Source: Platanthera guangdongensis (lineage: Eukaryota; Streptophyta; Magnoliopsida; Asparagales; Orchidaceae). From it: a stretch of DNA of 64,000 bases. Shown here one piece after another: positions 45,100 through 55,694 of this stretch; the first letter of the stretch is position 1, and every line of letters begins with the position of its first letter. Below the pieces are notes generated by a model. That model was not told the origin of the DNA and ran no database searches. It was given only the letters and a program-made list of their open reading frames with translations. The stretch spans positions 170,209,220-170,273,219 of the forward strand of contig CM077162.1 in assembly GCA_039583875.1 (NCBI GenBank), written 5' to 3'. The position numbers and the translations under genes are program-made.

Positions 45100-45859
45100 G
45101 TGAGCACGCTTCCAAAAGGCAGGTGTTATTAATGAGCGCGCTGCCCAGGGGCAAGTGCTGTGAGCGCTGCCCGGAGGCAGGTGTTGTGAGCGCGCTGCCC
45201 GAAGGCAGGTGTTGTTAATGAGTGTGTTGCTCGTAGTAAGGTGTTATTAATGAGCGCGCTGCTCGGAGGCAGGTGATGTTAATGAGCGTGCTGCCCTGAG
45301 GCGGGTGTTATTAATGAGTGCGCTGCCTAGAGGCAGGTGCTGCGAATGAGGGCGTTGCCCAAAGGCAAGTGTTGTTATTGAGCGCGCTGCTCGGAGGCTG
45401 GTATTGTGAGCTACCTGCCTGGTGACATGTGTTGTTATTGAGTGTATTGCCCGGAGACAGGTGCTGTTAATAAGCGCGCTGCCCGGAGGCACGTGTTGTT
45501 AATTGGTGCGCTACCCGAAAGTAGGTGTTGTAAAGGTAAGCAGATGTCCTTTCTTTTGGTCAAGGTGTGTACGTAGTCCTGATAACGTGGATGATGTTTG
45601 CCTTTTATAGGCCTGAAATGAACAAACATTAAAAATCATTAGAGTCACTATCATGAATCTGATCTTGCGGCAATTTACATGAAATATTCATAGAAAAGAA
45701 ATGTGGATAGAGCAGAGTGGTGGCGCGGGCAAAGCTCCGCCGATAGATAGGGAGCTTCCTTTGGGGATGATTGCCCTAGGGGTTGCCCCCCCCCCCCTCC
45801 CGGTCGTTCCTGGCGAGCTGATGGTTGTCCCCTTGCTAGTTTATTCGGTGTTTGCCCCT

Positions 45860-46900
45860 TCAAAAACCTCCCCAACAACCCTTATCTGACGAGGTGCTCG
45901 ATTTCCTCCTTTAGCTTGGGGCAATTTTCTGTGTTGTGTCCTCGTCTGTGGTGGAACTCACAGTACTTTGACTTGTCGACTGCATTTTTAGTGTGTGGTT
46001 TTGGCTTGCAGAGTGTCTCATTGCCTTGGATTGCGTAAAAGTACATTGGTCATGAAGGTGTTGAGGGGCGTGTAATCCTGGAGCTGATGTCGGCCTCGTT
46101 CTCGACGAGGGTGGTTTTGGCACGCGTCGTTCTTCTTGTGAACTGGCGGCCGCGATGACCCCTGCTCTTGCTGTCTATTCGAGTTCCTCTCGAACTATTG
46201 ATGGTGCGCTTCACTCGCTTCATTGGCTGCGATCTGCGCTTTGACTCAGTAGATGAGATTGGGATAGTTGGGCACAGTCTTCCGCATTAGTATGGAGTAG
46301 AAGTTACTAGGGCGGAGCCCTCCAAGAAGAAACCCTTGTAGGAGCTCTGGGTCCACCCCTAGGATTTGTCGTGCCTCAACAGTAAAGTGACAGATGAAAT
46401 CCTTGAGGGCCTCTCCCTCTCCCTGTCGTACCCCCGAAAGGTGGGAAGGGTTCCTGGTGACTATGCGGTTGGAAATAAACTGATTAACAAAGAGCTGAAA
46501 TAAACTCGCAAAGTTGTCGATCCCTCCCTTCCTTCAGAGGACAGAACCAGGTTCGGGCTTCTCCATTCAGATTTGTTGTGAACACTTGACACAGTAGTTG
46601 ATCGGGAGCATTGTTGATTCTCGTGATGGTGAGGAAATGGTGGACGTGCTCCGACGGGTTGTCTGTTCTATCAAACGCCTCAATTCTTGGGAGCTTGAAA
46701 CTGTGCGGGATCAGATGCGTCGGAACCTCTGGTGCTAATGGTGAGCGGTGTGGAGGAGGGTGGCAATCTAAAGAGGCTCGTTGTTCAATCTGTCCCCATT
46801 CTTCGGTGATCAAGTCGCTAAGTTCCTCGCGGGCAAGCCCTCCAATTGCACTCTCGAGGCCTGTTGCTTCCGGGTAGTGTTGGTGATATGCTTCAGGCTT
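45860..46900 (-). pseudogene. Element X gag (Tat-type), broken
   Basis: 46484-46813 (-) encodes a gag core typical of the Tat lineage: LPRIEAFDRTDNPSEHVHHF, then LCQVFTTNLNGEARTWF. It continues in another frame (about 46480-46300) with a gag helical part. At about 45900-45960 (-) a zinc knuckle YCEFHHRRGHNTENCPKLK is read. Several stops and shifts occur. On the minus strand it follows the primer-binding site by about 0.4 kb, as expected. No protease or pol follows, because the satellite begins at 45540. Confidence 0.82.
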
Positions 46901-47320
46901 TCTTGCAAATCAGACACTGTGGGATTCGCTGGCCACGTTGGAGAGCTCTTCTATCTAGCGCGGGCGTTCCTATAATGTTGTGATTGGTGTGTTCTTGGTC
47001 TCTTCCTCGAGAGGCATGTTGACAGGTGCAAGGGGCGCAGCGAGAGCTCGGGCAGCCTCTATATTCCTGAGGACCAACATCTCAGTTTAATCCTCCTTCA
47101 TTTACCATACGCGCCCCTCAAGTGCTGCTACAGGCGTAGGTATCGCCTCCTCTAGTCGAGGTGCACTGATGAGATAGCGGGAAGGACCGGGATCGACGCG
47201 TCTCATTCGAACTGATCTTTGGGTCGTGCTGGTGTTTCTTCTCGCCATGGCCGCTTGCTTATAGTATTACTGTGTCAAGGATACTGTCTTCTGGATCTTC
47301 AGGGGATATTGGGAACTCAT

Positions 47321-47340
47321 TTCCCACGAACGGCGTCAAA
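47321..47340 (-). other. Primer-binding site of element X
   Basis: Minus strand TTTGACGCCGTTCGTGGGAA, one base after the LTR end; Tat elements typically have TTTGGCGCCGTYTGTGGGAA. Confidence 0.75.
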
Positions 47341-47695
47341 CTATTGCAACTCACTCGAGACTCCTGTAGACCGGTTTAAGTTGCACCGTCTTAGCCCGGG
47401 AGCGGTCGAGCACGCAAACAGTCATAGAAATTGAGTAAAATGGTAAGACAATTTTTTTAACGTGGAAAACTCCGGAAAGGGGGTGAAAACCAGATGGCTG
47501 GATCTGTGCCGACCAAACTTTCACTAGCCTTGGGTGTTATTACAGAGCTTTTTAAAGAATGTGAAGGTGACAGGCCGCTCATTATAATTGTCGGGGGAGA
47601 GAGTTGGGCTCGGAGGGTGACAGGTCACCGCTCACGGAGCTAAGTCCTTTACTTGCTATAGTGGGGAGTGCTGCACTTTGGGCGCAGTACTGAAT

Positions 47696-49153
47696 TGGAC
47701 TGAAGTTCAATATGACCTGGCTGATCGGATTCGGCAGGCTTTGGATTTGGATGTCCATATGAAGCAGTTCATGGTAGAGGCTCTGGATGGGTCAAATTCC
47801 CAATTCGTTGTGGAGGACGGATTGCTTTGAAAAGACGGTCGTCTGTGCGTCCCAAGTGTGGGCAATTTGCGGGTGGAATTGTTATACGAGGGACACCATA
47901 TTAAGTGCCCAATTCACCCGGGGAGCACAAAGATGTACCGCGATGTCAAGAAACTGTTTTGGTGGCCGGGTTTGAAGAAGGATGTGACACTTTACGTGGC
48001 GAAGTGCCAAACTTGCGCCTTGGTGAAGACGGAATGCCAAAAGCCTGGAGAATTTCTGAAGTCCTTGCCTATTTCGGAGTTGAAATTTGACGACATCTCG
48101 ATGGACTTTGTGCACGGTTTGCCAAGGTTGCAAAAGGGGAACGACGCCATTTGGGTGGTCGTAGATCGGTTAACGAAGGTGTCGCATTTCATTCCGCATA
48201 GGAAGGATGATCCGGTGGAGAAGTTGGCAAAGCTATATGTGGATTATATAGTGCGGCTTCACGGTGTGCCCCGCAACATCGTGAGTGATCGAGACGGGCG
48301 GTTCACGTCCAATGATTGGAGGCTAGTGCAGCAAATGTTGAGAACAAAGTTAAAATTCAGCACAGCCTTTCATCCGCAAACGGATGGGCAGACCGAGAGG
48401 GTCAATAAAACTATGGAAGACATGCTACGCATGTGTGTCTTGGACTTTGAAAAGCAATGGGAAGACCATCTTTATTTGGTGGAGTTTGCGTACAACAATA
48501 GCTACCAGACGAGTATTCAAATGGCGCCCTTCGAGGCCCTTTATGGTAGAAAATGTCGCACGTCGTTGTCTTGGTTAGAAACGGGTGAGTCAAAGTTGTA
48601 CAAGCGTCAAGAGGTGGAGGATGCTACTTCTTTGGTGAGAACCATTCGGGAGAGGTTGCTAGTCGCTCAGGACCGGCAAGCGAAGTACTATAATGCCAAG
48701 CACAGAAACGTGGAGTTCGCTATGGGCGACTGGGTGTACTTAAAGATCAAGCCGTTCAAGGGTGTCTCGCGGGTGCGGCGATTGAAAAATCTAAGCCCGA
48801 GATACCTTGGGCCATTTGAGGTTCTGGAGCGGGTTGGCGAAGCAGCCTATCGGTTGAAGCTTTCAGTAGAGCTTAGTGGTTTACATGATGTATTCCATAT
48901 TTCGGTGCTTCGGAAGGCGGTGCAAGAGCCTACGCAAGTGATCGCGGTCGATCAAGTGCCGATTGATAGTGGGTTGACGACAAAAGTCAAGCCCGTGCGG
49001 ATAGAATACTCGGAGGTCAAGCGGCTACGCAATAAAGAGATCAGGATGGTCAAGGTCCGATTGGACAATTGCGGTCGAGAGGAGCTCTCTTGGGAACGAG
49101 AGCAGACTATGCTTGACGAGCATCCGGAGTTGTTCCGCCCAGGTACAATTTAA
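47696..49153 (+). pseudogene. Tekay-like integrase with chromodomain-like tail
   Basis: A 431-codon open frame from 47858; the frame continues upstream past one TGA (47828-47830). The zinc-binding HHCC region reads EGHHIKCPIHPG and YVAKCQTCALVK. The catalytic D, D and E lie in ISMDFVHGLP, NIVSDRDGRF and TDGQTERVNKTMED. The GPF/Y module is RYLGPFEVLERVGEAAYRL. The tail RIEYSEVKRLRNKEIRMVKV ... ELSWEREQTMLDEHPELF is the divergent chromodomain of this lineage. Integrase inserts the cDNA in chromatin. Apart from the TGA it appears intact, which is the best-preserved pol module among the gypsy elements here. Confidence 0.9.
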
Positions 49154-49218
49154 TTTTGGTACTTGTCTTTTCTTTATATAATTTCGTGGACGAAATTCTT
49201 TTAAGAGGGGGAGAGTTA

Positions 49219-51478
49219 TAACGCCCCGAAACTCAAAAGAGCGACGGGAGGCGTTTTGGGCCAAATCTGGTATTTGGCAGGAGGCACACGGCCTGGGACA
49301 CGGGCGTGTCCCAGGGCGTGTCAAGCTCCAGTCGACGAGTTGGCCGCGAAGTCGACGAAATTTGGAGTCGACGATAGTCGAGCAGCGCACACGGCCTGAG
49401 ACACGGGCGTGTCTCAGGGCGTGTCGAGCAGTGTCGACGATCGGCCTGGGGTGTCGACGAATTTCGCTCGACGATATGTCGAGAGGGGGGCACACGGCCT
49501 GAGACACGGGCGTGTCTCAGGACGTGTCGAGCCCGTTTCGACGATCGGCCCGGGGAGTCGACGAACTTCGCTCGACGATGTGTCGAGACAGGGCACACGT
49601 CCTAGAACACGGGCGTGTCCAAGGCCGTGTCGGGTGGTCGACGAAGTGTCGAGACTGTGAACACGGCCTGGAGCCCAGGTGTGTTCGGGTGTGACACGGG
49701 CGTGTCACATTGGACACGGGCGTGTCCAAGGACCCATGTAAGTCTCGGGTTGTTTTTGAGCTGTGTCGATGGGGGCACACGGCCGACCACACGGCCGTGT
49801 CAGTTGGAACACGGGCGTGTCAGGTCGAACACGGGCGTGTCGGATGCCCATGTGTATTTCAAGGCGCGTCGATTTTGATGGCAAATGAGGGACACGACCC
49901 TGGACACGGGCGTGTGTCAGGCCGTGTTCGGCCCAGGATTTACTTTTCAGCTGCGAATCGCAGCCATTCGTTTCCTTATTTTGGGATCCGACGGTTGGGG
50001 GTTGTTTCTACTGGGATATACCCGGGATTGGGCCTTTAAAACCCTCATTTCTTTTGAGTGTTTCTCTTTCTAAGTCAAGAGAGAGAGGAGAGCAAAGGAG
50101 GAAGAAGAAGCTTAGATCCGGCCATTGGAGGAGCTTCGAAGCTCCAAATCGCGAGCCTACTCCGGATCTACGGAGGCAAAGAGAGTGCGGTGCTTTTCAT
50201 CCGCTCACATTTTCATGACGCCAAGGAGGAACGTTAGGGTAACGATTCTCTTTTTGAGCATGTGAAGCTCTCCTTCTTTTGCATAGGAAGTCCGCTCTCG
50301 CGAGTGTGCGGTGAGTTTGAGGCGTTCCTACGGGTAGACATGAATAGTCCCCGTTGTTTAGAGTCCGTATTCGAGAACGGACATAGGCATGATGTGTGAA
50401 GCCTACCCGGACATGTTGGTCTGGATCGGTGATGTTGCATTGCATAAATGCCGGAGAAGACTCCGTGCGATTGTTTGTTTTTCGGGTTTTCTACGTGGTA
50501 GATTGCAACAGGGAGCCTCGGGGATTAACCCTAAGGTGCACCCAGAAAACTAGACGGATACGTGATCTTGCGAACTTGGTGGCCTGAGAGCCAACTCGAA
50601 CATAACCGGATTATGTGAAGTGTGTGACAGAAACGGGACTCGGGAGATGTTTGACCTGCGCATATGGTTTAAATTACCGTTGCGATGTGAGCACGGGTTA
50701 GATTGAACCGTACCCGCTTTATGTCGTTCGGGTTAGAGTCGTTGGCATAGATGAGGGTCTTTGACGGTCTATGATTTCAATTACCGTGACCCATGCCGGG
50801 AAGACAAATTGCTCATTGTTTGGCCGTCCGAAGGGATGGTGATGAGTCGGAAGACTATGACTGTGATCACCGAGAATGTGCCCGGAGAGCACGGGGTGTG
50901 TGGTCGTGCGTGTCAACGCCTGTGATGCAATGTATTTGTTTACTGCCTGATTTTACTAATAAAATGCAGGGAAGGAGCATCGCCGCCCCGAGTTGGAGGC
51001 GGGGTCGTTATAATTTGGTCAGCATTGTTGACCGTTGATTTTGTTTGCCACCGTGCGGTGGTTTGTTGCTTGCAGGTGCTGCTGGACCAAGCGGTCAATA
51101 GCGGGCTAAAGCCCAAATGCGAAGCCGGCCCTCGAAGGCTTAAATGAAGTGTTTTCTTGCTTTTATTCATGTATGACCGGTCTGCGTGCCGTGGTTTGTA
51201 AAACATGTAATATTAAGTAAACCCCTTTTTGTAAGGCCTTAAGGCCTGTACTTGTGTATGTATTACATTCCTATTTGGTGTTTAGTGGACATTCATGTTT
51301 TGTGCTGGGTTCTTTAATTGCAACTTATATAATTGCTTCCGCTAGAATGCTCTGTGTAGGACGTTGGATTAGTTGGATGGTTTTCATTGAGTAACCACCC
51401 GGTCTGTCCGTGATATATGGCGTCGGGCCCCGGCCGGATCTACTGCTATATGCTATGTGACGGATAGTGGGTGTTACA
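49219..51478 (+). repeat. 3' LTR of the Tekay-like remnant (2.26 kb)
   Basis: Starts TATAACGCCCCGAAAC (TG changed to TA), ends GGGTGTTACA. A hairpin array (49283-49925) is followed by a TATA-like GGCCTTTAAAACCC (about 50031-50044). Same type of array as in the LTR at 332-3315. Confidence 0.85.
49283..49925 (+). repeat. Hairpin array with compensatory arm changes in the Tekay LTR
   Basis: ACACGGGCGTGT occurs about nine times. The first four copies are spaced about 103 bp apart (about 49299, 49402, 49506, 49609), each in a unit ACACGGCCTG - hairpin - AGGGCGTGTC - TCGAC dyads. Hairpin arms: CCTGGGACACG / CGTGTCCCAGG in the first, CCTGAGACACG / CGTGTCTCAGG in the second and third; the fourth is imperfect. 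Confidence 0.88.
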
Positions 51479-51969
51479 TGCGGCCAGGCGGGGCCACGCG
51501 CACGTTTGTGTGCGGTCGGGGACCATGCATAAGTGTGTGCGGCCGGGGGCTGTGCGCAACTTTGCGCGCGGCTCGGAAGGGCCTCGCACGCGACGTGATG
51601 TGTGCTCATTTGCCCGTGTCCCTGGCAGTTGGGGGTGGTCCGGTCGCGCTTAAAACCCTTCGGTTTGATCGGACCATGCTTGGGGAACCCATCAACATTT
51701 TCATTCACCTTTTATCAATTGGTATATTTCGGTGGCAGAGATTCTTACTAATGACAAACTCCAATGTCGCCCCGGTAAAAACAGTTCGTGTGTTTGTAAT
51801 CAATGATTGCTACACGTAAGAGTGGTGTGTTAAGAATAGTCCAACACTAGAAAACTCAGGTAGCTAGAGCCCAGGCCTCACCACCTATAACCATTTCATT
51901 TTTGTCTGGATGCATTCATTCTAGCACTATATCTACTATTCACTAAGCTTGTTTCCATTGTGTATCTAG

Positions 51970-52063
51970 ATGTCTTTATGCGATGCGAAGTGTTCTGGCA
52001 ATTCAAAAGTCTCAAGTCCAGCACCAGGCTCATTTGATAGGTGGTGAAGAAGATTTGGTATGA
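51970..52063 (+). CDS. Host class 3 lipase gene, terminal exon
   Basis: After the acceptor TGTATCTAG, base A completes the Arg codon. The frame CLYAMRSVLAIQKSQVQHQ runs to TGA at 52061-52063, adding 31 residues after the catalytic-His region. In plant lipases of this class DHLPWRC is usual at this point, so the Cys directly after the join supports the exon pairing. The ending GGEEDLV is acidic. No frame break. Confidence 0.85.
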
Positions 52064-52260
52064 AGGTAGCATTCACTCTATGAAATGCGATGTAAACCGC
52101 AGTTATGCTTCCATTAACCCAGAATGGATATCACAAGTCAGGTTGTATACTATATGTAGGTGTGTTATGATGATGTAGAATGTTGAAGACAATGAAGGTC
52201 TAAACCTTTACTTCTTTGGTCATATACACCAGTTAAGATTAATTTGAGCAATAAAGGCTA
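52064..52260 (+). promoter_or_regulatory. 3' UTR of the lipase gene with polyadenylation signal
   Basis: AATAAA at 52250-52255, about 190 nt after the stop. Further AATAAA copies lie at about 52604 and 52632. Without transcript data the cleavage site is not known. Confidence 0.55.
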
Positions 52261-52988
52261 GCACAGAGTGAAGGGCAATGGCTATTTATGTGACTGCTTG
52301 GGAGCTATGAGTATCCATATTGAATCTCTAAAGAACTACACCACTTTAATTATCTATTGCATGAGGATGATTAAGATTTAAATTTTCATCTCAGATGTAC
52401 ACATTATGAATTACATTTTGGTATAGATGCCGGGGTGAATATTGTCTAATACAGCATGTTGTTTTATTGGTTAATAATGAATAATATACACACAAATTCA
52501 TATATATTATTATTATTTGAGTAGGATTGCCATTATTTACATTTTGTCTTGTCTATGTTGTATCATAATTTCATTATTGTATTATAATTCATGGGTGCAA
52601 ATGTAATAAATTTTGTTGTCATTTAGGATGTGTAATAAACTTTGTTTACATTTAGGACTTAAATCTTTATATAAATAATTTCAATGATCAGCACACATTG
52701 CCCAAAATGTAAAGATTGATGGTTCATATAGAATGTGAACGGTTTATAATACTCTACTATGACTCGGGTTACAATATGAAATGAACTTCGCCTAACAAAA
52801 ACTACCTGGTAGTTTGCCTCGACAGAATTGAGTTCCTAGAATTAGAAATTGGGAGTGATTTTTATTGGAATTTGACCTCCAATTCGAAAGCCTGAATTTC
52901 ATCAAACCGAACTTACTCTAATAGGTTATTGATATGCATTTTTGGTAATGGAAAATGTGGTTAGAAAGTGGAGGGTGAGGGATATAGT
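52261..52988. other. AT-rich intergenic DNA
   Basis: No ORF and no repeat partner seen in the window. Confidence 0.5.
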
Positions 52989-53327
52989 TGAAAAAGATCT
53001 CTTATTATTATTAGGGCAAACACCATGGCTATTTATAGCTTACAAAATTCGCGAAATATTACAGTACTCCTCAAGATTAGCGAGAGATATTCACTAAGTC
53101 TATCTTGTTACAACCTCTGATCATATTCTTGGAACTGAGCCCCTTGCTTAAGCAATCTGCAACTTGACCCTTGGTTGATACGTGACTTAACTCCAGTATC
53201 CCACTATCAAGTTCCTCCTTTATACAAAAATCTATCAATCTTTATATGCTTGGTGTGATCGTGTTGTACTGGATTATTTGCAATACTGATGGCTGATTGA
53301 CTATTACACCACAGTTTCATCTCTCCT
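52989..53327 (-). mobile_element. Second copy of the short-LTR copia family (B2), 3' end only
   Basis: 52989-53063 aligns with the 78-bp LTR of copia B. 53064-53327 aligns with 16939-17200 (RNase H end, minus strand). It is cut at 53328 by element C and its remainder should lie beyond the right edge of the window. Confidence 0.85.
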
Positions 53328-54194
53328 TGAAAGAAATTGCACCTAATCACCTACAGGGGGGTGAATAGGTGACTTAATCTTTTTAAACTTTTTGGCAGAT
53401 AATACCATAGAGTTATAATCAATTCTTCACAGCAATCACAGAATAAACAAGCACACAGTGAACACACAGATTTATAGTGGTTCCCCAAGGTTTGAGTACA
53501 TCCACTTTCCCCCTTCGCCTATCTAGTAGTGTACTAGATTCAGCCAAACTCCTCCACTATCCCAGATCTTCAGATCTTACACTCAGAACCTCAAACAGGT
53601 TCCTACAGCTCAGGCCCAAGGCTCTACAACTCAGTCTTCTCCAAAGACCTACACTCAGCCACAAGGCCTACACTCAGCCACAACAGGCCTACACTCAGCC
53701 ACAACAGGCCTACACTCAGAGAAATAGATCTCCTACACTCAGGCACACAGGCTCTACCACTCAGCCTTTATAATTACAGGTTTACAACTCAGATCCCTAA
53801 GGATCCTACAAGAAAATAAGAATACAAAGTATATACCTACAACTCAGAGAAAAGAGAGAAGAGTTGATAGGTTCTTGATGAGTTCTTGGAAGAACTCTGC
53901 TGAGATCAACCTCACTTGGCTTTCTTCAAAGCTTCTTAAATGTATAACACAATAGGATTGATTCTCTGCAGCTGATCTTCAATCACTGCAACTTAAGATT
54001 CAGAACAAGGTCTGAACCCTTCTTCACAGCCTGGTTCCAACGGCTGTCCTCTTGGATGGAGCTCTCTCTCTCTCTCCAACTACTTAGATCTTCACTTGAT
54101 TCTTCAATGAATAGCTAGATCTTCTTCTTTGATTGTTGATCTCTTGTTGTAAATCTCAATCTCTTGATCATCTCTTTCTGTTGACAGTATAAGT

Positions 54195-54204
54195 CTATAT
54201 ATAG
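54195..54204 (-). promoter_or_regulatory. TATA box of element C LTR
   Basis: CTATATATAG, about 155 bp downstream (minus sense) of the array. Confidence 0.65.
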
Positions 54205-54354
54205 GCCTTCTTCATGGTGACCGGCTGATCCGGTTCCTAACAGCTTTCTGACAACTCTGACAGTTGTAGTAGATCGGCTGGAATGGCAGCTGTCAAGTCA
54301 TCCAGTCAGTTCTTGAAATATCTGTAACTGTCTGAAAGTGTCGAGACAATCTGT

Positions 54355-55230
54355 CTTTAAGTGTCGACACTTATAGACTAAGTGTCGACACAAGTAGACT
54401 AAGTGTCGACACTAGCCTTCAAGGTGTCGACACAACTCCTTGTGTTGTAGAATTTACTTCTCGACACTGCTTCTTCAATATGTGTCGACACTGATATTGT
54501 GTGTCGACACTGATATTGTGTGTCGACACAAGTCCTTGTTCTTCAGTACTTTGTTGAATTCTTGTAAGTGTCGACACAACTCCTTTGTGTCGACACAACT
54601 CCTTGTGTTGAACTTGTTCAGTGTCGACACTTCTTCTTGGTGTCGACACATGCCTTCTGTGTTGATACTTGCTGAGTGTCGACACTTCTCTTTGTGTCGA
54701 CACATTCTTCATATGTTGAGACTTTTGCTGAGTGTCGACACATCTACTTTGTGTCGACACTTGTACTTAGAATTTTGTTGAACTTTGCTGAGTGTCGACA
54801 CAGCCTCCAAGTGTCGACACTTTCTTCATGTGTTAAGTCTTCTGCTGTGTGTCGACACATTCTTTATTATGTCGACACATTCTTCATGTGCTGAGTCTTC
54901 TGCTGTGTCTCGACACATACTTTATTATGTCGACACTTATACTTAGACTCTGCTGACTTTTGCTGAGTGTCGACACAGCCTCCAAGTGTCGACACTTTCT
55001 GATGTAGACACAGTTCCTCTGGGTGTCGACACTGCTTCTAAGTGTCGACACAGCTTTTCTGGACTTCTCTTCATTGAGTGTCGACACAACCTGTATGTGT
55101 CGACACTTTCTGTCTGGTGTCGACTCTGCATCCCTGGTGTCGACACAAATACTCCAAGTGTCGACACTGCTTGTCTGGGTGTCGACACATGTCTTCTTAA
55201 GTGTCGACACTTTCCTTCTAGGTGTCGACA
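54355..55230 (-). repeat. TGTCGACA array in the U3 of element C
   Basis: By eye about 31 exact TGTCGACA copies, most as GTGTCGACAC, in about 880 bp, spaced about 17-45 bp, plus several one-base variants. The spacers often begin AAGTC, CTTCT or CTGAG, so the unit is a semi-regular tandem repeat. Confidence 0.95.
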
Positions 55231-55694
55231 CATGGACTTAGAAACTTTTCATCTTTCCCTGCAAATACTTAACCTGCACAAGGCAACTCAAAAATACATC
55301 AAATACATTTTGATGTATATCATTGAGTAGGGTGAGGCTTCTTCAAATCAGGTACATTCATTTCAATGTACCCAACAATCTCCCCCTATTTGAAGAAGTC
55401 ATAACCCTTAGTCAATGATATACACCATACATAACAAAATTATAGTATGATGTAAAACAGGATTATGCAATCAGGGAAAGGACATAAACATGTATTAAAT
55501 AAAACATGTACACACATATATCTCAGAACAATTATGTAATAGATTTTTCACGCATCACATTGTTCTAACAAGTTTGTCATATTCATTATACAAAAGTTTA
55601 CATAGTGTTTAAAATCAAAAGATTACAACTGTAAACTAAAGATAATTCTATTCTATTTCTGCTCAGCATCCTTGATCACTATGCCCTTCCCAGA

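Larger units (their letters stand above)
43835..45540 (-). repeat. Tandem-repeat region inside element X
   Basis: 43835-44121 holds imperfect copies (about 95 bp) around GGAGGACCTTCGA and GGCAGTGAG. 44122-45540 is a satellite of about 28-bp and 32-bp units, such as GTGTTGTGAGCGCGCTGCC and GTGTTGTTAATGAGCGCGC followed by CGGAGGCAG. It is interrupted by the TIR dimer at 44501-45099. ORFs through it are repeat artefacts. Confidence 0.85.
47687..51478 (+). mobile_element. 3' half of a Tekay-like gypsy element inside the LTR of X
   Basis: Begins in the RNase H-integrase linker (WTEVQYDLADRIRQALDLDV), runs through the full integrase to 49153, then a purine tract AAGAGGGGGAGAG (about 49205-49217) and an LTR (49219-51478). 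The 5' LTR, gag, protease, RT and RNase H are absent. It belongs to a different lineage branch from the nested copy at 33938, because the LTRs do not align. Confidence 0.85.
23464..51694 (-). mobile_element. Element X: Tat-like Ty3/gypsy element, minus strand, host of nested insertions
   Basis: Homologous LTRs lie at 23464-25237 and 47342-51694 (the latter interrupted). Outer flanks are ACACT (23459-23463) and ACATT (51695-51699), a 5-bp duplication with one change, so X inserted straight into the intron. On the minus strand the primer-binding site TTTGACGCCGTTCGTGGGAA (47321-47340) and gag (about 46900-45860) follow the right LTR. A purine tract GGGACTTGGGGG (about 25240-25255) precedes the left LTR. 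No RT, RNase H or integrase belongs to X. About 4.1 kb of internal sequence remain when the inserts are removed, so it was non-autonomous or deleted. Confidence 0.85.
47342..51694 (-). repeat. 5' LTR of element X, interrupted and partly deleted
   Basis: 47342-47686 aligns with 23464-23815 and 51479-51694 with the end of the left LTR (GATCGGACCATGCTTGGGG / CCCATCA). About 1.2 kb of LTR that the left copy has is missing to the left of the Tekay remnant. The join at 47686-47692 shares ACTGA with the left LTR at about 23816, so one deletion probably removed this LTR part together with the 5' half of the inserted Tekay element. Confidence 0.75.
23045..51969 (+). other. Giant last intron of the lipase gene (28,925 bp)
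   Basis: It begins GTAATT and ends TGTATCTAG. Only about 420 bp at the left (23045-23463) and 275 bp at the right (51695-51969) are original intron. The rest is the nested transposon cluster. The exons on both sides join in frame across it (AG plus A gives Arg). Reading into the intron gives TGG AGG TAA, so retention would stop translation at once, after the catalytic His. Confidence 0.85.
53328..55377 (-). repeat. 3' LTR of element C (2.05 kb)
   Basis: Minus strand TGTTGGGTACATTG...AATTTCTTTCA. U3 holds the TGTCGACA array (54355-55230), then CTATATATAG (54195-54204) as TATA box. Near the end an inverted repeat CACCTA/TAGGTG with a C-rich loop lies at about 53349-53372. The ORFs on both strands in the array are repeat artefacts. 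Confidence 0.9.

Noticed and set aside
54355..55230. Regularly spaced repeats resembling a CRISPR array
   Set aside because: Plant nuclear DNA, repeat core only 8-10 bp, irregular spacing, no cas genes, and located in the U3 of an LTR.
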